In this document: positions 45,661-59,188 of the stretch, one piece after another | Layout: every line of letters starts with the position of its first letter | Numbering within the stretch: position 1 is the first letter of the stretch | Origin: Henricia sp. BOLD:AAB3569 | Taxonomy: Eukaryota > Echinodermata > Asteroidea > Spinulosida > Echinasteridae | Length of the DNA: 64,000 nt | Assembly (NCBI GenBank): GCA_037783545.1 | Contig: JBBELK010000001.1 | Span: 1,488,001-1,552,000, forward strand | Reading direction: 5' to 3' | The notes under the pieces: model-generated | Database searches by the model: none | What the model saw: the letters and a program-made list of their open reading frames with translations, nothing else | What the model was told of the DNA's origin: nothing | Translations under genes and position numbers: made by a program

Positions 45661-48600
45661 ATCCTCCAAAATCATCAACAACGGTACCATCCAGCCTCAA
45701 TCCTTCAAAATCATCCTGGTATCAACAACCATTCAGCCTCAATCCACCAAAATCATCCTGGTATCAACAACCATTCAGCCTCAATCCTCCAAAATCATCC
45801 TGGTATCAACAACCATTCAGCCTCAATCCTCCAAAATCAACCTGCTATCAACAACCATTCAGCCTCAATCCTCCAAAATCAACTTGGTATCAACAACCAT
45901 TTAGCTTCAATCCTCCAAAATCATCAACAACCATCCAGCCTCAATCCTCCAAAATAATCCTGGTATCAACAACCATTCAGCCTCAATCCACCAAAATCAT
46001 CCTGGTATTAACAACCATTCAGCCTCAATCCTCCAAAATCAACCTGGTATCAACAACTATTCAGCTTCAATCCTCCAAAATCATCAACAACCATCCAGCC
46101 TCAATCCTCCAAAATCATCCTGGTATCAACAACCATCCAGCCTCAATCCTCCAAAATCATCCTGGTATCAACAACTATTCAGCCTCAATCCTCCAAAATC
46201 AACCTGGTATCAACAACTATTCAGCTTCAATCCTCCAAAATCATCAACAACCATCCAGCCTCAATCCTCCAAAATCATCCTGGTATCAACAACCATTCAG
46301 CCTCAATCCTCCAAAATCATCCCTGTACCAACAACTATTCAGCCTCAATCCTCCAAAATCAACTTGGTATCAACAACCATTTAGCTTCAATCCTCCAAAA
46401 TCATCAACAACCATCCAGCCTCAATCCTCCAAAATCATCCTGGTATCAACAACCATTCAGCCTCAATCCACCAAAATCATCCTGGTATTAACAACCATTC
46501 AGCCTCAATCCTCCAAAATCCACCTGGTATCAACAACCATTCAGCTTCAATCCTCCAAAATCATCCTGGTATCAACAACCATTCAGCCTCAATCCTCCAA
46601 AATCATCCCTGTACCAACAACTATTCAGCCTCAATCCTCCAAAATCAACTTGGTATCCACAACCATTTAGCTTCAATCCTCCAAAATCATCAACAACCAT
46701 TCAGCCTCAATCCACCAAAATCATCCTGGTATTAACAACCATTCAGCCTCAATCCTCCAAAATCAACCTAGTATCAACAACCATTCAGCTTCAATCCTCC
46801 AAAATCATCCTGGTATCAACAACCATTCAGCCTCAATCCTCCAAAATCATCCTGGTATCAACAACCATTCAGCCTCAATCCTCCAAAATCATCCCTGTAC
46901 CAACAACTATTCAGCCTCAATCCTCCAAAATCAACTTGGTATCAACAACCATTTAGCTTCAATCCTCCAAAATCATCAACAACCATCCAGCCTCAATCCT
47001 CCAAAATCATCCTGGTATCAACAACCATTCAGCCTCAATCCACCAAAATCATCCTGGTATTAACAACCATTCAGCCTCAATCCTCCAAAATCCACCTGGT
47101 ATCAACAACCATTCAGCTTCAATCCTCCAAAATCATCCTGGTATCAACAACCATTCAGCCTCAATCCTCCAAAATCATCCCTGTACCAACAACTATTCAG
47201 CCTCAATCCTCCAAAATCAACTTGGTATCCACAACCATTTAGCTTCAATCCTCCAAAATCATCAACAACCATTCAGCCTCAATCCACCAAAATCATCCTG
47301 GTATTAACAACCATTCAGCCTCAATCCTCCAAAATCAACCTAGTATCAACAACCATTCAGCTTCAATCCTCCAAAATCATCCTGGTATCAACAACCATTC
47401 AGCCTCAATCCTCCAAAATCATCCTGGTATCAACAACCATTCAGCCTCAATCCTCCAAAATCATCCCTGTACCAACAACTATTCAGCCTCAATCCTCCAA
47501 AATCAACTTGGTATCAACAACCATTTAGCTTCAATCCTCCAAAATCATCAACAACCATCCAGCCTCAATCCTCCAAAATCATCCTGGTATCAACAACCAT
47601 TCAGCCTCAATCCACCAAAATCATCCTGGTATTAACAACCATTCAGCCTCAATCCTCCAAAATCCACCTGGTATCAACAACCATTCAGCTTCAATCCTCC
47701 AAAATCATCCTGGTATCAACAACCATTCAGCCTCAATCCTCCAAAATCATCCCTGTACCAACAACTATTCAGCCTCAATCCTCCAAAATCAACTTGGTAT
47801 CCACAACCATTTAGCTTCAATCCTCCAAAATCATCAACAACCATTCAGCCTCAATCCACCAAAATCATCCTGGTATTAACAACCATTCAGCCTCAATCCT
47901 CCAAAATCAACCTGGTATCAACAACCATTCAGCTTCAATCCTCCAAAATCATCCTGGTATCAACAACCATTCAGCCTCAATCCTCCAAAATCATCCCTGT
48001 ACCAACAACTATTCAGCCTCAATCCTCCAAAATCAACTTGGTATCAACAACCATTTAGCTTCAATCCTCCAAAATCATCAACAACCATCCAGCCTCAATC
48101 CTCCAAAATCATCCTGGTATCAACAACCATTCAGCCTCAATCCACCAAAATCATCCTGGTATCAACAACCATTCAGCCTCAATCCTCCAAAATCTTCCTG
48201 GTATCAACAACCATTCAGCCTCAATCCTCCAAAATCAACCTGCTATCAACAACCATTCAGCCTCAATCCTCCAAAATCAACTTGGTATCAACAACCATTC
48301 AGCCTCAATCCTCCAAAATCATCCTGGTATCAACAACTATTCAGCTTCAATCCTCCAAAATCATCAACAACCATCCAGCCTCAATCCTCCAAAATCATCC
48401 TGGTATCAACAACCATTCAGCCTCAATCCTCCAAAATCATCCCTGTACCAACAACTATTCAGCCTCAATCCTCCAAAATCAACTTGGTATCAACAACCAT
48501 TTAGCTTCAATCCTCCAAAATCATCAACAACCATCCAGCCTCAATCCTCCAAAATCATCCTGGTATCAACAACCATTCAGCCTCAATCCACCAAAATCAT

Positions 48601-51600
48601 CATGGTATTAACAACCATTCAGCCTCAATCCTCCAAAATCCACCTGGTATCAACAACCATTCAGCTTCAATCCTCCAAAATCATCGTGGTATCAACAACC
48701 ATTCAGCCTCAATCCTCCAAAATCATCCCTGTACCAACAACTATTCAGCCTCAATCCTCCAAAATCAACTTGGTATCAACAACCATTTAGCTTCAATCAT
48801 CCAAAATCATCAACAACCATTCAGCCTCAATCCACCAAAATCAACCTGGTATCAACGACCATTCAGCTTCAATCCTCCAAAATCATCCTGGTATCAACAA
48901 CCATTCAGCCTCAATCCACCAAAATCATCATGGTATTAACAACCATTCAGCCTCAATCCTCCAAAATCCACCTGGTATCAACAACCATTCAGCTTCAATC
49001 CTCCAAAATCATCGTGGTATCAACAACCATTCAGCCTCAATCCTCCAAAATCAACCTGGTATCAACGACCATTCAGCTTCAATCCTCCAAAATCATCCTG
49101 GTATCAACAACCATTCAGCCTCAATCCTCCAAAATCATCCCTGTACCAACAACTATTCAGCCTCAATCCTCCAAAATCAACTTGGTATCAACAATCATTT
49201 AGCTTCAATCCTCCAAAATCATCAACAACGGTACCATCCAGCCTCAATCCTTCAAAATCATCCTGGTATCAACAACCATTCAGCCTCAATCCACCAAAAT
49301 CATCCTGGTATCAACAACCATTCAGCCTCAATCCTCCAAAATCATCCTGGTATCAACAACCATTCAGCCTCAATCCTCCAAAATCAACCTGCTATCAACA
49401 ACCATTCAGCCTCAATCCTCCAAAATCAACTTGGTATCAACAACCATTTAGCTTCAATCCTCCAAAATCATCAACAACCATCCAGCCTCAATCCTCCAAA
49501 ATAATCCTGGTATCAACAACCATTCAGCCTCAATCCACCAAAATCATCCTGGTATTAACAACCATTCAGCCTCAATCCTCCAAAATCAACCTGGTATCAA
49601 CAACTATTCAGCTTCAATCCTCCAAAATCATCAACAACCATCCAGCCTCAATCCTCCAAAATCATCCTGGTATCAACAACCATCCAGCCTCAATCCTCCA
49701 AAATCATCCTGGTATCAACAACTATTCAGCCTCAATCCTCCAAAATCAACCTGGTATCAACAACTATTCAGCTTCAATCCTCCAAAATCATCAACAACCA
49801 TCCAGCCTCAATCCTCCAAAATCATCCTGGTATCAACAACCATTCAGCCTCAATCCTCCAAAATCATCCCTGTACCAACAACTATTCAGCCTCAATCCTC
49901 CAAAATCAACTTGGTATCAACAACCATTTAGCTTCAATCCTCCAAAATCATCAACAACCATCCAGCCTCAATCCTCCAAAATCATCCTGGTATCAACAAC
50001 CATTCAGCCTCAATCCACCAAAATCATCCTGGTATTAACAACCATTCAGCCTCAATCCTCCAAAATCCACCTGGTATCAACAACCATTCAGCTTCAATCC
50101 TCCAAAATCATCCTGGTATCAACAACCATTCAGCCTCAATCCTCCAAAATCATCCCTGTACCAACAACTATTCAGCCTCAATCCTCCAAAATCAACTTGG
50201 TATCCACAACCATTTAGCTTCAATCCTCCAAAATCATCAACAACCATTCAGCCTCAATCCACCAAAATCATCCTGGTATTAACAACCATTCAGCCTCAAT
50301 CCTCCAAAATCAACCTAGTATCAACAACCATTCAGCTTCAATCCTCCAAAATCATCCTGGTATCAACAACCATTCAGCCTCAATCCTCCAAAATCATCCT
50401 GGTATCAACAACCATTCAGCCTCAATCCTCCAAAATCATCCCTGTACCAACAACTATTCAGCCTCAATCCTCCAAAATCAACTTGGTATCAACAACCATT
50501 TAGCTTCAATCCTCCAAAATCATCAACAACCATCCAGCCTCAATCCTCCAAAATCATCCTGGTATCAACAACCATTCAGCCTCAATCCACCAAAATCATC
50601 CTGGTATTAACAACCATTCAGCCTCAATCCTCCAAAATCCACCTGGTATCAACAACCATTCAGCTTCAATCCTCCAAAATCATCCTGGTATCAACAACCA
50701 TTCAGCCTCAATCCTCCAAAATCATCCCTGTACCAACAACTATTCAGCCTCAATCCTCCAAAATCAACTTGGTATCCACAACCATTTAGCTTCAATCCTC
50801 CAAAATCATCAACAACCATTCAGCCTCAATCCACCAAAATCATCCTGGTATTAACAACCATTCAGCCTCAATCCTCCAAAATCAACCTAGTATCAACAAC
50901 CATTCAGCTTCAATCCTCCAAAATCATCCTGGTATCAACAACCATTCAGCCTCAATCCTCCAAAATCATCCTGGTATCAACAACCATTCAGCCTCAATCC
51001 TCCAAAATCATCCCTGTACCAACAACTATTCAGCCTCAATCCTCCAAAATCAACTTGGTATCAACAACCATTTAGCTTCAATCCTCCAAAATCATCAACA
51101 ACCATCCAGCCTCAATCCTCCAAAATCATCCTGGTATCAACAACCATTCAGCCTCAATCCACCAAAATCATCCTGGTATTAACAACCATTCAGCCTCAAT
51201 CCTCCAAAATCCACCTGGTATCAACAACCATTCAGCTTCAATCCTCCAAAATCATCCTGGTATCAACAACCATTCAGCCTCAATCCTCCAAAATCATCCC
51301 TGTACCAACAACTATTCAGCCTCAATCCTCCAAAATCAACTTGGTATCCACAACCATTTAGCTTCAATCCTCCAAAATCATCAACAACCATTCAGCCTCA
51401 ATCCACCAAAATCATCCTGGTATTAACAACCATTCAGCCTCAATCCTCCAAAATCAACCTGGTATCAACAACCATTCAGCTTCAATCCTCCAAAATCATC
51501 CTGGTATCAACAACCATTCAGCCTCAATCCTCCAAAATCATCCCTGTACCAACAACTATTCAGCCTCAATCCTCCAAAATCAACTTGGTATCAACAACCA

Positions 51601-51877
51601 TTTAGCTTCAATCCTCCAAAATCATCAACAACCATCCAGCCTCAATCCTCCAAAATCATCCTGGTATCAACAACCATTCAGCCTCAATCCACCAAAATCA
51701 TCCTGGTATCAACAACCATTCAGCCTCAATCCTCCAAAATCTTCCTGGTATCAACAACCATTCAGCCTCAATCCTCCAAAATCAACCTGCTATCAACAAC
51801 CATTCAGCCTCAATCCTCCAAAATCAACTTGGTATCAACAACCATTCAGCCTCAATCCTCCAAAATCATCCTGGTAT
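44780..51877 (+). repeat. Satellite higher-order block of 3547 bp, two near-identical copies
   Basis: The unique marker ACGGTACCATCC is at 45681 and 49228, the ATGGTATTAAC markers are at 45055/48602 and 45383/48930, and a CTTCCTGG variant lies near 48193/51740. All are 3547 bp apart. The copies appear almost identical wherever I compared them, so the duplication is recent. Confidence 0.85.
46440..48110 (+). repeat. 572-bp higher-order repeat, three copies
   Basis: The variant TGGTATCCACAACC is at 46651, 47223 and 47795, each 572 bp apart (12 x 42 + 2 x 34). The same triplet recurs 3547 bp later (50198 onward), so the triplication came before the larger duplication. Confidence 0.85.
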
Positions 51878-52099
51878 CAACAACCATTCAGCCTCAATCC
51901 TCCAAAATCATCCCTGTACCAACAACAGTATTCAGCCTCAATCCTCCAAAATCAACTTGGTATCAAAAACCATTTAGCTTCAATCCTCCAAAATCATCAA
52001 CAACCATCCAGCCTCAATCCTCCAAAATCATCCTGGTATCAACAACCATTCAGCCTCAATCCACCAAAATCATCCTGGTATCAACAACCATTCAGCCTC

Positions 52100-55000
52100 A
52101 ATCCTCCAAAATCATCCTGGTATCAACAACCATTCAGCTTCAATCCTCCAAAATCATCCTGGTATCAACAACCATTCAGCCTCAATCCTCCAAAATCAAC
52201 CTGGTATCAACAACCATTCAGCCTCAATCCTCCAAAATCAACCTGGTATCAACAACTATTCAGCTTCAATCCTCCAAAATCATCAACAACCATCCAGCCT
52301 CAATCCTCCAAAATCATCCTGGTATCAACAACCATTCAGCCTCAATCCTCCAAAATCATCCCTGTACCAACAACTATTCAGCATCAATCCTCCAAAATCA
52401 ACTTGGTATCAACAACCATTTAGCTTCAATCCTCCAAAATCATCAACAACCATCCAGCCTCAATCCTCCAAAATCATCCTGGTATCAACAACCATTCAGC
52501 CTCAATCCAGCAAAATCATCCTGGTATTAACAACCATTCAGCCTCAATCCTCCAAAATCAACCTGGTATCAACAACCATTCAGCTTCAATCCTCCAAAAT
52601 CATCCTGGTATCAACAACCATTCAGCCTCAATCCTCCAAAATCATCCCTGTACCAACAACTATTCAGCCTCAATCCTCCAAAATCAACTTGGTATCAACA
52701 ACCATTTAGCTTCAATCCTCCAAAATCATCAACAACCATCCAGCCTCAATCCTCCAAAATCATCCTGGTATCAACAACCATCCAGCCTCAATCCTCCAAA
52801 ATCATCCTGGTATCAACAACCATTCAGCCTCAATCCACCAAAATCATCCTGGTATTAACAACCATATAAGCCTCAATCCTCCAAAATCAACCTGGTATGA
52901 ACAACCATTCAGCTTCAATCCTCCAAAATCATCCTGGTATCAACAACCATTCAGCCTCAATCCTCCAAAATCATCCCTGTACCAACAACTATTCAGCCTC
53001 AATCCTCCAAAATCAACTTGGTATCAACAACCATTTAGCTTCAATCCTCCAAAATCATCAACAACCATCCAGCCTCAATCCTCCAAAATCATCCTGGTAT
53101 CAACAACCATTCAGCCTCAATCCACCAAAATCATCCTGGTATCAACAACCATTCAGCCTCAATCCTCCAAAATCATCCTGGTATCAACAACCATTCAGCC
53201 TCAATCCTCCAAAATCAACCTGGTATCAACAACCATTCAGCCTCAATCCTCCAAAATCAACTTGGTATCAACAACCATTCAGCCTCAATCCTCCAAAATC
53301 ATCCTGGTATCAACAACCATTCAGCCTCAATCCTCCAAAATCATCCCTGTACCAACAACTATTCAGCCTCAATCCTCCAAAATCAACTTGGTATCAACAA
53401 CCATTTAGCTTCAATCCTCCAAAATCATCAACAACCATCCAGCCTCAATCTTCCAAAATCACCCTGGTATCAACAACCATTCAGCCTCAATCCACCAAAA
53501 TCATCCTGGTATCAACAACCATTCAGCCTCAATCCTCCAAAATCAACTTGGTATCAACAACCATTCAGCCTCAATCCTCCAAAATCATCCTGGTATCAAC
53601 AACCATTCAGCCTCAATCCTCCAAAATCAACCCAGTATCAACAACCTTTCAGCCTCAATCCTCCAAAATCAACCTGGTTTAACAACCATTCAGCCTCAAT
53701 CCTCCAAGATCATCCTGGCATCAACAACCATTCAGCCTCAATCCACCAAAATCATCCTGGCATCAACAACCATTCAGCCTCAATCCTCCAAAATCATCCT
53801 GGCATCAACAACCATTCAGCCTCAATCCTCCAAAATCATCCTGGTATGAACAACCATTCAGCCTCAATCCTCCAAGATCATCCTGGCATCAACAACCATT
53901 CAGCCTCAATCCACCAAAATCATCCTGGCATCAACAACCATTCAGCCTCAATCCTCCAAAATCATCCTGGCATCAACAACCATTCAGCCTCAATCCTCCA
54001 AAATCATCCTGGTATGAACAACCATTCAGCCTCAATCCTCCAAGATCATCCTGGCATCAACAACCATCAGCCTCAATCCTCCAAAATCATCCTGGCATCA
54101 ACAACCATTCAGCCTCAATCCTCCAAAATCATCCTGGCATCAACAACCATTCAGCCTCAATCCAGCAAAATCATCCTGGTATTAACAACCATTCAGCCTC
54201 AATCCTCCAAAATCAACCTGGTATCAACAACCATTCAGCTTCAATCCTCCAAAATCATCCTGGTATCAACAACCATTCAGCCTCAATCCTCCAAAATCAT
54301 CCCTGTACCAACAACTATTCAGCCTCAATCCTCCAAAATCAACCTGGTATCAACAACCATTCAGCTTCAATCCTCCAAAATCATCCTGGTATCAACAACC
54401 ATTCAGCCTCAATCCTCCAAAATCATCCCTGTACCAACAACTATTCAGCCTCAATCCTCCAAAATCAACTTGGTATCAACAACCATTTAGCTTCAATCCT
54501 CCAAAATCATCAACAACCATCCAGCCTCAATCCTCCAAAATCATCCTGGTATCAACAACCATCCAGCCTCAATCCTCCAAAATCATCCTGGTATCAACAA
54601 CCATTCAGCCTCAATCCACCAAAATCATCCTGGTATTAACAACCATATAAGCCTCAATCCTCCAAAATCAACCTGGTATGAACAACCATTCAGCTTCAAT
54701 CCTCCAAAATCATCCTGGTATCAACAACCATTCAGCCTCAATCCTCCAAAATCATCCCTGTACCAACAACTATTCAGCCTCAATCCTCCAAAATCAACTT
54801 GGTATCAACAACCATTTAGCTTCAATCCTCCAAAATCATCAACAACCATCCAGCCTCAATCCTCCAAAATCATCCTGGTATCAACAACCATTCAGCCTCA
54901 ATCCACCAAAATCATCCTGGTATCAACAACCATTCAGCCTCAATCCTCCAAAATCATCCTGGTATCAACAACCATTCAGCCTCAATCCTCCAAAATCAAC

Positions 55001-56100
55001 CTGGTATCAACAACCATTCAGCCTCAATCCTCCAAAATCAACTTGGTATCAACAACCATTCAGCCTCAATCCTCCAAAATCATCCTGGTATCAACAACCA
55101 TTCAGCCTCAATCCTCCAAAATCATCCCTGTACCAACAACTATTCAGCCTCAATCCTCCAAAATCAACTTGGTATCAACAACCATTTAGCTTCAATCCTC
55201 CAAAATCATCAACAACCATCCAGCCTCAATCTTCCAAAATCACCCTGGTATCAACAACCATTCAGCCTCAATCCACCAAAATCATCCTGGTATCAACAAC
55301 CATTCAGCCTCAATCCTCCAAAATCATCCTGGTATCAACAACCATTCAGCTTCAATCCTCCAAAATCATCCTGGTATCAACAACCATTCAGCCTCAATCC
55401 TCCAAAATCAACCTGGTATCAACAACCATTCAGCCTCAATCCTCCAAAATCAACTTGGTATCAACAACCATTCAGCCTGAATCCTCCAAAATCATCCTGG
55501 TATCAACAACCATTCAGCCTCAATCCTCCAAAATCAACCCAGTATCAACAACCTTTCAGCCTCAATCCTCCAAAATCAACCTGGTTTAACAACCATTCAG
55601 CCTCAATCCTCCAAGATCATCCTGGCATCAACAACCATTCAGCCTCAATCCACCAAAATCATCCTGGCATCAACAACCATTCAGCCTCAATCCTCCAAAA
55701 TCATCCTGGCATCAACAACCATTCAGCCTCAATCCTCCAAAATCATCCTGGTATGAACAACCATTCAGCCTCAATCCTCCAAGATCATCCTGGCATCAAC
55801 AACCATTCAGCCTCAATCCACCAAAATCATCCTGGCATCAACAACCATTCAGCCTCAATCCTCCAAAATCATCCTGGCATCAACAACCATTCAGCCTCAA
55901 TCCTCCAAAATCATCCTGGTATGAACAACCATTCAGCCTCAATCCTCCAAGATCATCCTGGCATCAACAACCATCAGCCTCAATCCTCCAAAATCATCCT
56001 GGCATCAACAACCATTCAGCCTCAATCCTCCAAAATCATCCTGGCATCAACAACCATTCAGCCTCAATCCTCCAAAATCATCCTGGTATGAACAACCATT
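52100..56100 (+). repeat. Satellite block duplicated at 1.78-1.91 kb
   Basis: The rare ACCATATAAGCC is at 52861 and 54642 (1781 bp apart) and CTGGTTTAAC is at 53674 and 55581 (1907 bp apart). The difference of 126 bp is three 42-bp units gained or lost between copies. The end of each copy carries a CTGGCATC-type sub-family. Confidence 0.8.
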
Positions 56101-56777
56101 CAGCCTCAATCCTCCAAAATCATCCTGGCATCAACAACCATTAAGCCTCAATCCTCCAAAATCATCCTGGCATCAACAACCATTCAGCCTCAATCCTCCA
56201 AAATCATCCTGGTATGAACAACCATTCAGCCTTAATCATACAAAATCATCTTGGTATCAACAACCATTCAGCATCAATCCTCCAAAATCATCCCTGTACC
56301 AACAACTATTCAGCCTCAATCCTCCAAAATCAACTTGGTATCAACAACCATTCAGCCTCAATCCTCCAAAAACATCCTGGTATCAACAACCATTCAGCCT
56401 CAATCCTCCAAAATCGTCCTGGTATCAACAACCTTTCAGCCTCAATCCTCCAAAATCAACCTGGTATCGACAACCATTTAGCCTCAATCCTCCAAAATAA
56501 TCCCTGTACCAACAACCATTCAGCCTCAATCCTCCAAAATCATCCTGGCATCAACAACCAATCAGCCTCAATCCTCCAAAATCATCCTGGTATCAACAAC
56601 CATTCAGCCTCAATCCTCCAAAATCATCCTGGTATCAACAACCATTCAGCCTCAATCCTCCAAAATCGACTTGGTATCAACAACCATTCAGCCTCAATCC
56701 TCCAACACCATCCTGGTATCGACAACCATTCAGCCTCAATCCTACAAAATCATCCTCGTATCAACAACCATTTAGCC

Positions 56778-57540
56778 ATATCGCAACTATATGCCCTTGG
56801 TTGCGTGGTTCTAAATAATTTAACAAATAAATGCTGAAACGTAACGTGCATTTGTGTTTGGTGACGTCAACGCAGATAATCTACAATACAGACCGTCGTA
56901 CATGTTTCTTGTCAACTGTAATGAACATTTTTCATCGATCTCTGATAACAATTACCCAGTAATTACTTTCACACCATTAAAAATTACACCACAGTCGCTT
57001 TCCCCATGCTTACATAAACAATACCCCAAGATCGGAGTTGGTATTTAGATTGGTGAGCAAAAGCGACTGTGGTGAGAAAATATAGCGGAACTTAAGAGGT
57101 TGAATGTTTGTCTTTCAATTACGGCAATGGCGGGAGGTGAATGTGAAACAGCGCTACTGTCGTGGACGTCAGCCGGGATAAGGGCCAAGTAATCGGCAGG
57201 ACAAACTTCAAAAAGTACGGTCAGTGATGGCATGCTGGTGCGCCATTCAATCTAAGCATGTGAAATTTAGACAAAGATCAATTATATAATAGCAACTAAA
57301 TTCCTTATATCTTAAAGCAAGGAACCATTCCCGTCAAAATAATTACAGACAAAATACTATGCTTTACTAAATTTTTACTGGACTTGGGCGAATCATCTCT
57401 GGAGTCGGTTAGAATCGATTAACAATTGGTAATCGAAGTTGCGATTCCGTCTTTTGGAGGAATCGATTCGCATTATCTTGACGATTCCATCCAGGAAGTA
57501 TAAAACATTGAGAGAAAATCTGGGTTCGTTGGGAAAACAT
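56778..57540. other. Right flank of the satellite, no gene recognised
   Basis: The array ends abruptly in CCATTTAGCC then CATATCGCAACTATATGCCC. No second LINE end is evident. Short frames on both strands have no recognised similarity. Confidence 0.5.
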
Positions 57541-57559
57541 GAGGGAGCACACCACTCTG

Positions 57560-57700
57560 TCTCCTCATAGCTGGTAGAGCATCTTCCCGGAGAATCAGAG
57601 ATCTCCAGTTCAAATCCATATGAGATCCACGGGGTTTTTCATCTCATGTTTGGTTGTTTCTTTCAGTGGTGATAGGCCAATACCAAATATTGCGTTCGTT
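57560..57700 (+). mobile_element. tRNA-derived SINE
   Basis: It has a degenerate A-box region (CTCATAGCTGGTAGAGC), the B box AGTTCAAATCC near 57607, and the tail TTTCATCTCATGTTTGGTTG shared with the other members. Upstream GGGAAAACATGAGGGAGCAC (57530-57550) is the end of a lost extra head unit. Confidence 0.75.
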
Positions 57701-58090
57701 TCTATGAGTTCAAAGGGCTGACTGTTGGCGTGGCCCTCTTTGCCAAAATGGCGGCACCCATGTCAGCCATCAATATATACATATACACTGGATGAAGTGT
57801 GCAATAGCTATTGGCTATACGAGAATTGAAGCCATTCGCCGGCCGCCATTTTACCCCACGAACAATGCTTGGCCTAGACTGCTCCCCGGTCCATGCGATC
57901 GCTTGTATTCCACTTAACACACGTAGACTAGTGAAGACAGTATGACCAGTCTAGGCAAGGCATTGTATTTGGTGGGGTACAATGGCGAACGGTGGCTTCA
58001 ATTTTCCTATATATATCGATGATGTCATGAGCACAGTCCATATGCGGCTGGTATAGACTACTAAATTGTGACGTCAGTTGTCAGGGTAAT

Positions 58091-58166
58091 TGGGTCTAAA
58101 CATTCGCTGGTAATCTGAACATTCATTGCTAAAGTGCAGGGAAACAGTTCATTTGTTTTAGACCCA
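58091..58166. repeat. 76-bp dispersed element, copy 2
   Basis: TGGGTCTAAAC and GTTTTAGACCCA mirror at the ends. The interior matches 10160-10236 (ATTCGCTGGTAATCTG, CAGGGAAACAGTT). Confidence 0.65.
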
Positions 58167-59058
58167 TGCAGTAAACTATAGGCTAATAGACCGTGTAAGT
58201 CTCGTTTCGGGTCACACTTCCGGAAACCAGTTAGGGAATGGCAATGGGGTTTTAACGTTGTGACGATCTTCCTTGAATTATCACCTTACCGTACCGCGTT
58301 TGTGAGCGCCCAAACACCAATAAATGGACAAGGCACCTTAAAAGCTATCTATTCATTAAATAAAATGAGGAAAATGTTGTCCGAGTTTGTCACAAACAAT
58401 TAAACAAAATTGACCTTTTGTTTCCGGTTTGCAAGTGCCTTTACGAAAGGCAAGCTCAGGCTTGGTGCATCTCAGAAATATTAACGTGGCTAAACGAATA
58501 CCTAGTTTGAACGACAACTTGGACGCTTACTTCGGTTGAGAGTAGATAAAACCACCACCAAAAACCCATGCAAACAAATAAAGTACACATGGTAAGGACG
58601 AAAATCGCAAATCAAGAACTTTTGAAAACGGCCATAACACACCGTCTTCGCGCCAACTACACTGCGCCAAAATGTTTGCGCCACTTGCGGACTACCAGCG
58701 ACGCTGTGTGGTTTTCATATTACGTGTAGGGTTACCAGTTTATCTCAGAGACAAACAATCAAATAAAAGGTCAGATTTTTAAAAAATAAAATTTTTGCTT
58801 AATTAACTTTGTTCACAAGTAATAAATGGGATTTTAAGAATGTTTACAGTGGACCCCGAATTGGTAGGTGAAACTGCTGATTTTGACGTGGTGTCGAAAT
58901 AGTACCGGGAAAAAAACGGTCGCTGCCCGTGGTTATGCTGCTGTACGAGGACTCCGGAAGTCGATGAGTCTCGCGGAGTCCGCACGTTCTCGAGGTCAAC
59001 TTATACACGGTCTATTGGCAACACCCAAAGGGTGACATTTTCGCTTTAGTACTTTATA

Positions 59059-59188
59059 ACCGTATCGAATAGCTGCCATCTTGTGGGGCAGTTTCTTTGT
59101 TCCGTGAGGACACGCATGATGTGTTTACATTTTTGACCAATTTAAATAATAAAAGTTGCCCTACAATATGGCAGCTATTCGATACGGT
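59059..59188. mobile_element. Small inverted-repeat MITE
   Basis: ACCGTATCGAATAGCTGCCA on the left is mirrored by TGGCAGCTATTCGATACGGT on the right, with about 30-bp arms in a 130-bp element. Confidence 0.7.

Larger units (their letters stand above)
41373..56777 (+). repeat. 15.4-kb satellite of 42-bp and 34-bp units
   Basis: The consensus unit is CAGCCTCAATCCTCCAAAAT followed by CATCCTGGTATCAACAACCATT (42 bp). A common variant lacks CCTGGTAT and is 34 bp long. There are roughly 370-380 units. The + strand has few G (about 3 per unit) and no stop codon in any frame of the consensus, so long open frames arise, up to 303 codons (54678-55589). The minus strand is closed. The 34-bp variant shifts the frame, and no start context, splice signal or promoter is seen. 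I therefore call it non-coding satellite DNA and list no CDS. Single-base variants mark higher-order repeats (next entries). Confidence 0.95.

Noticed and set aside
54678-55589. 303-codon open frame, the longest within the satellite array
   Set aside because: It is pure satellite repeat, all three frames are open by composition, and the frame changes whenever a 34-bp unit occurs. No promoter, splice site or domain supports a gene.
41373-56777. CRISPR-like array
   Set aside because: Units are contiguous with no unique spacers, and the context is a eukaryotic genome.
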